A stretch of DNA of 64,000 bases from positions 558,001 to 622,000 of the forward strand of contig NZ_CANNCF010000001.1 of assembly GCF_947503045.1 (NCBI RefSeq), read 5' to 3'. Within the stretch, counting starts at the first letter, position 1. The number at the start of each line of letters is the position of its first letter. This document shows, piece by piece, positions 36,998 to 44,415 of this stretch. The notes beneath the pieces were generated by a model. That model was given only the letters and a program-made list of their open reading frames with translations, did no database searches and was not told where the DNA came from. Both the position numbers and the translations under genes were made by a program. This DNA is from an uncultured Tateyamaria sp. GTDB taxonomy: Bacteria; Pseudomonadota; Alphaproteobacteria; Rhodobacterales; Rhodobacteraceae.

Positions 36998-37558
36998 TCA
37001 AAACGAAGTCGACTCGTTGAACAGAACCTGCGGCGCATAGCGTGGACGGGTGAACACGAAGTTGTGGATTTCGCGGTTGGTCAGCCCGGTGTTGAAGGGC
37101 GGATCGTACCTCACGAATGTTTCCACCACGACGACCGTCTCATTGTCCGGCATGATCGGCAGATCTTCACGCAGCGCCTGGATCGCTTCATTGCTGAGCG
37201 CAGGCATCCAGCCTTTTTTCTCGGACCAGAACTTGATGTACTCGTCATTGTCCTCGTCATAAGTCACGCTGGTGATGCGAATGGCGACATCGCTGACTTC
37301 GTTGGCTGTCAGGTAGGCAAGCATTTGTTGCGTCCCGGACATGTACGAGGCGTCCAGCGGATTCGTTTCGCGCGAGATGATGTCACCGATGGTGTAGGCA
37401 GCCTTCTGGTTGATCGAATGCTGCCGGTAGGCGTCAAAGATCGCGAACATCGACAGGTAACCCCAGAACAGCACGGGCAGGATCAGAACTGTCTCGACCG
37501 CGATGCTGCCCCGGTCTTCGTCGCGAAAGCTGCGCAGATAGGTAAAGATGCGTTGCAT
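36998..37558 (-). CDS. TadE/G-like pilus assembly protein
   Basis: Protein of 186 aa. The N-terminus MQRIFTYLRSFRDEDRGSIAVETVLILPVLFWGYL has the pseudopilin-like pattern of TadE/TadF: a short positive leader, a Glu (E22, in SIAVETVLI), then one membrane helix. The rest is a periplasmic domain without a recognised fold. The ATG at 37558 overlaps the previous stop (TAATG) and has AGGAG. It is the last gene of a three-gene operon with another TadE-like gene and a VWA-containing TadG-like gene. No tadA/B/C or flp gene is in the window. Confidence 0.75.
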   Translation of the reverse strand: MQRIFTYLRSFRDEDRGSIAVETVLILPVLFWGYLSMFAIFDAYRQHSINQKAAYTIGDIISRETNPLDASYMSGTQQMLAYLTANEVSDVAIRITSVTYDEDNDEYIKFWSEKKGWMPALSNEAIQALREDLPIMPDNETVVVVETFVRYDPPFNTGLTNREIHNFVFTRPRYAPQVLFNESTSF

Positions 37559-38094
37559 TATCCTGGCTCCTGTACAAACCCGGACAGCGACACCATCTTG
37601 GCGCGGCCCGAGCCGTCCTTGGTGAACGAGTATCCAAGCCCCGTGGTTGGGAAGACGGGTTCGAACATGTAGCAGGCGCGCAGCAACATCAGTTGGTGTT
37701 CGCCGCCGTGAACAAAGGATCGCGATGGCGTCACGGGCTGGGACACATCTGCGCAATCGGCAGATCCGGTAAAGCCGCTGAACGCCCGCGGGTTGATCGG
37801 GTTCATCTCGAGCTTGAGCGCACTGTCGCAGTCGCTGAGGAACCCAGAGAAATCACACACCATCTGCTTGACGTCATTATGCGTGTAGTTGGCACCGGTG
37901 TTCAGGCGGACGTTGCGCACCGCCATGTCCAGCCCCCTGTCCAGAAAGTTCTGGCGCAGCGCATAGATGCCCATCTCGACCGAGGTCATGAAGAGGGTGA
38001 AGATCAGGGGCACGGCGAGGGCGAATTCGACCATCATCTGCCCGTCTTCCTTGCGCGCAAAGCGGCGCAGGAAATTGGTGGCTTTGCGGATCAT
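37558..38094 (-). CDS. TadE-like pilus assembly protein
   Basis: Protein of 178 aa with KEDGQMMVEFALAVPLIFTLFM near residue 15: the G-x-x-x-V-E-F-A motif, a conserved Glu and one transmembrane helix typical of the TadE domain. Cysteines in the exported part (C84, C93, C116, C144) may form disulfides. It overlaps the upstream VWA gene by four bases and the downstream TadE-like gene by one base, indicating coupled translation. Confidence 0.8.
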   Translation of the reverse strand: MIRKATNFLRRFARKEDGQMMVEFALAVPLIFTLFMTSVEMGIYALRQNFLDRGLDMAVRNVRLNTGANYTHNDVKQMVCDFSGFLSDCDSALKLEMNPINPRAFSGFTGSADCADVSQPVTPSRSFVHGGEHQLMLLRACYMFEPVFPTTGLGYSFTKDGSGRAKMVSLSGFVQEPG

Positions 38095-39500
38095 TGTGTC
38101 AGCCTCAACTGGTTGATTTGCTTGGCAATTGCCTCGAACGCTTCACTGATCTCGACACCTTCCACCCGGAAGAAGTGGCTGGGGGACGAGGCGCAGTTTT
38201 CCATGATGCCGGCAGAGAAGTTGGTGACTTCGAAGCCGATGGACCACACAACGATGCCCTGGGCTTTGGCGGCGTCGCAGATGTCCTCAAGCATGTCGTC
38301 GGCTTGGGCGGACGTGTACTTGGTGTAGCGCCAGTTGTCCCAGCTGCCCCCGACATAGTTGTTGAGGTACCAGTAGAGCGGATAGCGCGACCAGTGCACA
38401 TAGTGGCTGGGCTGGGCATAATACCAGTCCTGGATACGAACGGTCGGCACATTTTCCCCATCCGTCATCAGGATGATGGTTTTGAGCGTCTCAGTGTCCG
38501 TATAGGCCGCCGGGCGGTTGGCAAAGGCAGAGTCGATGCGGTTCTCGAGCGACAAGGCCTGCGTGATCGGCTTGAAGCTTGGGTCAAGCAGGGCCACGCC
38601 CCATTTCATGCCGAGGTGGATCGACGTGTTGGCCCGGGCACGGTAATTGTCGATGCGCGCCTTCAGGTTGTTGGCATCCTGGCTATAGGCCATGATCTCT
38701 TCGTAATCCTGCTGCGGGCAGCCAGGGTTGGTGATCGGGTAGGCATAGTTCCAGCCGGATTCAAAGTGCTGCATCTGCTCGTATGTCGTGCCGAAATCGA
38801 GAGCGGCGGACTGGAAGTCGTCCTGTTCGAAGTCGATGCAGTACGAGAAGTCGTGCAGGTGATTGGTGGTCAGCTCGGCAAAGATCGGCTCGCCCGCATT
38901 CACCTGCGCGGTGTAGGGGATCAGCGACAGCGAGATCAGGTCTTCGGTCTCGTCACGGATGACGGTGTCGATAAAGGTCTTGGCCGCGTCCTGCAGGTTC
39001 TCCATCTTGCTGTTGCGGCCCATCGAGCCGGAGATGTCCAGAACCATCGAAATTTCGACGTTGGCGACCTTTTCTTCGGCCTGTCCGCGTGCTGGCACGG
39101 CCAACTCGTCGACACCCATCAGGCGCATGAACTGTGTACGGGTTGTCGTGCGCGCCTGTGCGGTCACAGTGCGATAGTTCAGTCCCTCGTCCACGGTCAC
39201 GGATGTCAGGTAGCCGGACATCCCCGCCTTGGCGAAATAGTCGTTTACAACTGCCGTGGGATCCAGCGTCTGGTCCAGGTCGGCAGCGGCCAGCACAGCG
39301 CGGTCGATTGTGGCCTGCACACGGGTGCGTTCCATCTCGTTGCGCATCAGGTCAACGCCGATACCGCCCACAAGGAGCATCATCATCAGCATCATGACCG
39401 CGAATATGGTCATTGTGCCGCTTTCATCTCGCACAAACCTGTAGGCGCTGCTTTTGAGGGCGGCCTTGGCTGTGGTTTTCGCAGTCGTGTCCATATGCAT
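38091..39500 (-). CDS. TadG-like pilus assembly protein with von Willebrand factor A domain
   Basis: Protein of 469 aa. The N-terminus has RDESGTMTIFAVMMLMMMLLVGGIGVDLMR (TadG-like Tad-domain membrane anchor, residues about 24-52). After about 100 residues comes a VWA domain with MIDAS motif DISGSMG (155-161) and a later MTDGENVP segment. Such proteins anchor in the inner membrane and are thought to connect Flp pili or cell-surface functions. The ATG at 39500 is first in the operon and faces glutamate dehydrogenase across a 308-base gap. Confidence 0.85.
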   Translation of the reverse strand: MHMDTTAKTTAKAALKSSAYRFVRDESGTMTIFAVMMLMMMLLVGGIGVDLMRNEMERTRVQATIDRAVLAAADLDQTLDPTAVVNDYFAKAGMSGYLTSVTVDEGLNYRTVTAQARTTTRTQFMRLMGVDELAVPARGQAEEKVANVEISMVLDISGSMGRNSKMENLQDAAKTFIDTVIRDETEDLISLSLIPYTAQVNAGEPIFAELTTNHLHDFSYCIDFEQDDFQSAALDFGTTYEQMQHFESGWNYAYPITNPGCPQQDYEEIMAYSQDANNLKARIDNYRARANTSIHLGMKWGVALLDPSFKPITQALSLENRIDSAFANRPAAYTDTETLKTIILMTDGENVPTVRIQDWYYAQPSHYVHWSRYPLYWYLNNYVGGSWDNWRYTKYTSAQADDMLEDICDAAKAQGIVVWSIGFEVTNFSAGIMENCASSPSHFFRVEGVEISEAFEAIAKQINQLRLTQ

Positions 39501-39808
39501 GATACACCTAACTTGTTATCGGTTTTGTGCCTTGAAGGCATTTTCGTCCAATGTTCGGTGTGCTCTCAGAATGTGTTCGAAATCGGGCAAAACGGCGAAA
39601 GCTGTGTGGTGTTTTGCATGCAGTTGTCGCCAATATCGCAGGCGCCACGGCATTGTTTACGAATTGTTAACCCGTGTGCTCGCCAGGGTTGTAGGCTGGA
39701 AACTTTTCACATTGCGCACAAAAAGTTGGCAGTTTGGTGCGAAACCATCTTAGGCTGGCTCTGTGCCGGTGTCGCCACATCGGACGCGCCGGAACAAGGA
39801 GCCCGATA
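39501..39808. other. 308-base divergent intergenic region with candidate CtrA box
   Basis: Non-coding gap between the divergent tadG-like and glutamate dehydrogenase genes, more AT-rich than its surroundings. It holds TTTA-N7-TTAA (39656-39670), one mismatch from the CtrA consensus TTAA-N7-TTAA, and an inverted repeat AACTTTT-N13-AAAAGTT (39701-39727) about 80 bases before the dehydrogenase start. I see no convincing ORF or RNA gene in it. Confidence 0.45.
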
Positions 39809-41239
39809 ATGAATACCCCGAACGAACCGAGTTTTCGCGAAAGTGTCGACATCATGTTCAACCGCGCCGTGGCGCTGATGGACCTGTCGCCCGGGCTCGA
39901 GGAAAAGATACGCGTGTGCAACGCCACCTATACGGTGCGCTTCGGGGTGCGGTTGCGCGGGCAGATCCAGACCTTTACCGGTTACCGGTCCGTTCACTCC
40001 GAACATATGGAACCGGTCAAGGGCGGCATCCGCTATGCGATGGGGGTCAATCAGGACGAGGTCGAGGCGCTGGCCGCGCTGATGACCTACAAATGCGCGC
40101 TGGTCGAAGCCCCCTTTGGCGGCTCCAAGGGCGGGTTGTGCATCGACCCGCGCGACTATGACGAACACGAACTGGAACTGATCACCCGCCGCTTTGCCTA
40201 TGAGCTGATCAAGCGCGACCTGATCAACCCGTCCCAGAACGTGCCCGCCCCCGACATGGGCACGGGCGAGCGCGAGATGAGCTGGATCGCCGATCAGTAC
40301 AAGCGCATGAACACCACCGACATCAACGGCACCGCATGTGTGACCGGCAAGCCGACGAACGCGGGCGGCATTCAGGGCCGGACCGAGGCAACGGGGCGCG
40401 GTGTGCAATATGCGCTGCAGGAATTCTTCCGAGACACGGAGGGCGTCAAAAAAGCCGGGATGTCCGGCAAACTCGACGGCAAGCGGGTTGTGGTGCAGGG
40501 TCTCGGCAATGTGGGCTATCACGCCGCCAAGTTCCTGAGCGAGGAAGATGGCTGCAAGATCGTCGGCATCATCGAACGGGACGGGGCCTTGACGGATCCG
40601 AATGGTCTGGATGTCGAGGCCATTCGCAACTGGATTGCGGGCCATGGTGGGGTCGCAAGCTATCCAGATGGCGCCCATGTCGAAGACGGCGCGAAGGTTC
40701 TGGAACTGGATTGCGACATCCTGATCCCGGCGGCTCTTGAGGGTGTGATCAACCTTGGCAATGCCGAACGGGTCACCGCGCCGCTGATCATCGAGGCCGC
40801 CAATGGCCCGGTGACCGCTGGCGCCGACGCGGTGCTGCGTGGCAAGGGCACGGTGATCATCCCGGACATGTATGCCAACGCGGGAGGTGTGACGGTCTCC
40901 TATTTCGAATGGGTCAAAAACCTCAGCCACATCCGCTTCGGCCGGATGCAGCGCCGTCAGGAAGAGTCGCGCCACCAGTTGATCATCGATGAGCTGGAGC
41001 GTCTGAGTTCGGACAGCGGCATCGGCTGGGAACTGAGCCCGGATTTCAAGACCAAGTACCTGCGCGGTGCAGGGGAGCTGGAGCTGGTCCGCTCGGGTCT
41101 GGATGACACGATGCGCACGGCCTACCAGTCGATGGCCTCGGTCTGGCACGAGCGTGACGACGTGGACGATCTGCGCACGGCTGCCTATCTGGTCGCCATC
41201 GGCAAGGTCGCTGACAGCTACCGGGCCAAGGGGCTCTGA
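39809..41239 (+). CDS. gdhA: Glutamate dehydrogenase (Glu/Leu/Phe/Val dehydrogenase family)
   Basis: Protein of 476 aa. MEPVKGGIRYAM and LVEAPFGGSKGG contain the substrate-binding and catalytic lysines; PAPDMGTGEREM follows; the Rossmann motif GLGNVGYHAAKFL is near residue 235. Homology favours glutamate as substrate, linking 2-oxoglutarate and ammonia, but the family also includes leucine and valine enzymes. The ATG at 39809 follows AAGGAG. It is monocistronic, ending at a hairpin. Confidence 0.85.
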   Translation: MNTPNEPSFRESVDIMFNRAVALMDLSPGLEEKIRVCNATYTVRFGVRLRGQIQTFTGYRSVHSEHMEPVKGGIRYAMGVNQDEVEALAALMTYKCALVEAPFGGSKGGLCIDPRDYDEHELELITRRFAYELIKRDLINPSQNVPAPDMGTGEREMSWIADQYKRMNTTDINGTACVTGKPTNAGGIQGRTEATGRGVQYALQEFFRDTEGVKKAGMSGKLDGKRVVVQGLGNVGYHAAKFLSEEDGCKIVGIIERDGALTDPNGLDVEAIRNWIAGHGGVASYPDGAHVEDGAKVLELDCDILIPAALEGVINLGNAERVTAPLIIEAANGPVTAGADAVLRGKGTVIIPDMYANAGGVTVSYFEWVKNLSHIRFGRMQRRQEESRHQLIIDELERLSSDSGIGWELSPDFKTKYLRGAGELELVRSGLDDTMRTAYQSMASVWHERDDVDDLRTAAYLVAIGKVADSYRAKGL

Positions 41240-41293
41240 CGCAGCCCGCGTGGTTTGACAAGAATTGAGGCGCTGCCGCGCCACGTGATTTAT

Positions 41294-41314
41294 GCCGCGA
41301 CCTCCGGTCGCGGC
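41294..41314. terminator. 9-bp hairpin between convergent genes
   Basis: GCCGCGACC-TCC-GGTCGCGGC is a perfect 9-bp stem with a three-base loop, followed by GATTTC on the plus strand. It lies between the glutamate dehydrogenase stop and the end of the convergent SGNH gene, so it probably ends both transcripts. The U-tract is short. Confidence 0.55.
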
Positions 41315-41354
41315 GATTTCATCCGCCCAGCCCGTGTTCGAAAATGCGCCCGGC

Positions 41355-42248
41355 CTATTCGGTGACCGGGTCAGGCATCGCCGCGCTGATCTGGTCGTAG
41401 ACCGCGTTGCAGATATCATCCATCGCGATCATGAAAAAATTCTCGGCCGCCTTCGTGTTGGGATGGTAGGGGTCCTTGACCTTGCCCTTGCTGTTGACGC
41501 GGAAATAGTGGGTGTTGCCCTGATTTGCGGCCACGGTTTCGGGCGTTGCCCCTTCGATAAAGCTGCATTGACTGCCGGTCTCATCAAAGGCGCGTTTCAG
41601 GTTGGCCTGCGCCTTGATCCGCAGATCGGTGATCTTTTTTGAATAGCTCGGGGCGGTTGTCATGAAGATGCAGGGCGTGCCTGCAGGCAGCTGCGCGTTC
41701 ATCTTTGCAACATCGCTCAGGGCACTGTCAAAATCCGTGGCCCAGCGTTTGGCCGAATTGCCCAGAAAGGATAGAAAGATCAGCTTTGGGGCGTAGTAGT
41801 CGGGGCGGAACATCACCTAAAAGGCGGATTTGTCCATCTCGCAGAACTGGTAGGCGTCCCCCTGTCCGATCTGTTTGTACTTGTTGCCGCTGCTGTTGAT
41901 GAAGCCGTAGGTACCGGCGTTGACCTTCCATTTCGGATCGACATCGCAGATCGCGCCCTTGGCCTTGCCCATCGTCGCGGTCCAGGAATGCAGCGAGGTC
42001 GAGCGCACGCCAATCACCGCCACCTTCATGTCCGCCAGCACTTCGAGGTTGCTGGCCTGTTCGGCGGTCGGAGGGCAGTGGGACTTGATGTTTTCGAAGA
42101 ACTCGAGAAACACCGGCCCGGAGCCAAAGGGGATCTGACTGTCGCCAAGGATCACGATCGAGGGGGAGTCAAACCCTTTTTGCTGTGCCATCCCCATGGT
42201 TGCAACGCATGCGGCCAGCGTCGCCGCGCGCAATATCTTAAGTATCAT
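41355..42248 (-). pseudogene. SGNH-hydrolase-like gene interrupted by an in-frame TAG
   Basis: Two open segments in the same frame are separated by one TAG codon (41817-41819). The upstream part (about 143 codons, from ATG 42248) has a signal peptide ending in MAQQ and the block I motif IVILGDSQIPFGSG with the likely catalytic serine. The downstream part has FLGNS and a C-terminal DPYHPN with the likely catalytic Asp/His. A single SGNH domain needs both halves, so the stop inactivates the enzyme unless read through. A GTG-ATG directly after the stop lacks a ribosome binding site. A sequencing error is possible. Confidence 0.75.
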
Positions 42249-42443
42249 CCAACGTCCCCCAAAACGAGCGTGTCCCCAATGAACCCTGAAATGCCATGTC
42301 AAAACAGTGAAATCCACGTGAACTCTGCAATCAGTCGCAGCCAGACCCGCCCATGTCGAAAAGCGCGCGGGTGCGATCCATGTCCCCTTGCTAGTCTGGC
42401 GCGGATGTTGAAGGTGTGATGGTACATATCAGCGGAGGGCTTG

Positions 42444-43697
42444 ATGCGCTTTTCAGGACTGAAGGTCCTTGCCGAAGGGCTGACAGGAAACAAGGGATGG
42501 GGCCCGCACTGGCGCAGCCCCGAGCCCAAGGCCGAATATGACATCGTCCTGATCGGGGGCGGTGGCCATGGCCTCGCCACGGCCCACTATCTGGCGAAGG
42601 TGCATGGGCTGACCAATGTGGCCGTACTGGAAAAGGGGTATCTGGGGGGCGGCAATGTCGGGCGCAACACGACGATCGTGCGCGCCAACTACATGTTGCC
42701 GGGCAACTCTGAATTCTATTCCCATTCGCTGAAACTGTGGGAAGGTCTGGAAGAGGACCTGAACTACAACGTCATGCACTCGCAACGCGGGATTATCAAT
42801 CTGGTCCATTCGGACGGGCAGCGTGATGCCTTTGTGCGACGCGGCAACATGATGGTCGGGCAGGGCGATGATGCCGAGATGCTCGATCCTGCGGGTGTGC
42901 GCAGGCTGCTGCCGATGATCGATTTCGATCAGACCCGCTTTCCCATCTTTGGTGGCCTCTATCACCGCCGGGGCGGCACCGCGCGCCACGATGCGGTGGC
43001 CTGGGGCTTTGCCCGCGCGGCCTCGGATCGCGGGGTGGACCTGATCCAGCAATGCGAAGTCACCGGCATCGACGTCGAAAACGGCGTGGTCAAAGGCGTG
43101 CAGACATCCCGTGGCCCCATCCGCGCCAAAAAGGTCGGCATGGTCGCCGCAGGCCGCTCAAGCCAGGTGGCCGCAATGGCCGGAATGCGCCTGCCCATCG
43201 AGAGCCACGTCTTGCAGGCCTTTGTGACCGAAGGTTTGAAACCCTGCCTTGATCATGTGGTCACCTATGGCATGGGCCACTTCTATATTAGTCAATCGGA
43301 CAAGGGCGGTCTCGTCTTTGGCGGCGATCTGGACATGTATTCAAGCTATGCGGCGCGCGGCAACCTGCCGCTGGTTGAACATGTGACCGAGGCTGCAATG
43401 ACCCTGATGCCGCAGATCGGCAAGGCGCGCATGCTGCGCAGTTGGGGCGGGATCATGGACATGTCGCCCGATGGGTCTTTCATCATGGACCGCACGGATA
43501 TCGACGGGCTCTTTGTCAATTGCGGCTGGTGCTATGGCGGGTTCAAGGCGACGCCTGCGTCGGGTCATACTTTTGCGCACCTGCTGGCCACCGGCAATCC
43601 GCACCCGACCACTGTTCACCACCGGCTGGACCGGTTTCGCACCGGCACCGGGATCATGGATGAAGAATCCACCGGCTCGCAACACAATCTGCACTGA
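42444..43697 (+). CDS. soxB: Sarcosine oxidase subunit beta
   Basis: Protein of 417 aa, the flavin subunit that holds FAD and covalent FMN and oxidises sarcosine. It has the dinucleotide motif IGGGGHGLATAHYLA (37-51), GRNTTIVRANYM typical of SoxB, and RRGGTARHDAVAWGFARAA containing the region for the FMN-linked histidine. The ATG at 42444 has GGAGG; TTG at 42441 is less likely. It is first in the sox operon and is followed, unusually, by a lipoprotein gene before soxD. Confidence 0.94.
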   Translation: MRFSGLKVLAEGLTGNKGWGPHWRSPEPKAEYDIVLIGGGGHGLATAHYLAKVHGLTNVAVLEKGYLGGGNVGRNTTIVRANYMLPGNSEFYSHSLKLWEGLEEDLNYNVMHSQRGIINLVHSDGQRDAFVRRGNMMVGQGDDAEMLDPAGVRRLLPMIDFDQTRFPIFGGLYHRRGGTARHDAVAWGFARAASDRGVDLIQQCEVTGIDVENGVVKGVQTSRGPIRAKKVGMVAAGRSSQVAAMAGMRLPIESHVLQAFVTEGLKPCLDHVVTYGMGHFYISQSDKGGLVFGGDLDMYSSYAARGNLPLVEHVTEAAMTLMPQIGKARMLRSWGGIMDMSPDGSFIMDRTDIDGLFVNCGWCYGGFKATPASGHTFAHLLATGNPHPTTVHHRLDRFRTGTGIMDEESTGSQHNLH

Positions 43698-43711
43698 CAC
43701 AAGGCACGTTC

Positions 43712-44137
43712 ATGATCATGAAAACACGTTTCAATCTGCGCGCCCTGGCGATGATGTCTGCGCTGGTGCTGGTGGCGGCATGTGAACCGCAGCCCCGGTC
43801 GTTCTCACCAGCAGAAATCGATCTGGCCGCCCGATTGTTCGAGGCAAAGGTCAAGCAGGATATCGGCAAGGACATGGACGGCGATTTCCGCGTCAGATCA
43901 GTGTCGCGTGACGACACGGCGATCACCATGAGCCTCGAACTGCTCGACGAACGCATCGTAGCGCTTGCCAATACGGACCGGGACCTGTTCGGGCGGATAA
44001 TGACAACCGTCATCGCAAAAGAGATTTGTTCCGACAGGGACGCCCGCGCTCTGTTCAATTCGGGCTTCAAGCTCAACATCCGTTTCTTGTCCGCGCGCGG
44101 TCGACCGCTGTTCACCAGCGCCATCAATCGTTGCTAA
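43712..44137 (+). CDS. Small lipoprotein of unknown function within the sox operon
   Basis: Protein of 141 aa with a type II signal peptide: lipobox LVAAC with Cys24, followed by EPQP, so likely an outer-membrane lipoprotein. The mature part has mixed charge and a C-terminal cysteine (INRC). I recognise no domain; a segment like SFSPAEIDLAARLFEAKVKQ opens it. It sits 14 bases after soxB and 14 before soxD, where a gene is normally absent, and looks co-transcribed. A start at 43718 is also possible. Confidence 0.7.
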   Translation: MIMKTRFNLRALAMMSALVLVAACEPQPRSFSPAEIDLAARLFEAKVKQDIGKDMDGDFRVRSVSRDDTAITMSLELLDERIVALANTDRDLFGRIMTTVIAKEICSDRDARALFNSGFKLNIRFLSARGRPLFTSAINRC

Positions 44138-44151
44138 GGGAGGATCGGTCC

Positions 44152-44415
44152 GTGCGCATTTCATGTCCGATCTGCGGTGAACGCGATCACCGCGAGTTCT
44201 ACTATCAGGGAGCGGCGGTGATGCTGTCCCGTCCCGCGCCCGATGCCGGAGAGGCAGCGTGGGACGACTACCTTTACTTGCGGGAAAACCAGCCCGGCGA
44301 TCTGGAAGAGTTGTGGAGCCATGATGCAGGCTGCGGGGCATGGCTGAAAGTGCTGCGCAACACGGTGACCCATACGGTCCACTCGACCGAGCTGGTCACG
44401 GAGGCCAGGCGATGA
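44152..44415 (+). CDS. soxD: Sarcosine oxidase subunit delta
   Basis: Protein of 87 aa starting at GTG 44152 with GGGAGG upstream. It is the zinc-binding subunit: CPICGERDHREFYYQG holds two cysteines (residues 5 and 8), with further ligands near SHDAGCGAWL. It is required for assembly of the heterotetrameric enzyme. The stop overlaps the soxA ATG (ATGA). Confidence 0.92.
   Translation: MRISCPICGERDHREFYYQGAAVMLSRPAPDAGEAAWDDYLYLRENQPGDLEELWSHDAGCGAWLKVLRNTVTHTVHSTELVTEARR

Noticed and set aside
41355-41816. Independent gene starting at ATG 41813 or GTG 41816
   Set aside because: It has no ribosome binding site, begins right after the TAG of the same frame, and lacks the nucleophile motif of the SGNH domain. 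It is better read as the second half of a broken gene.
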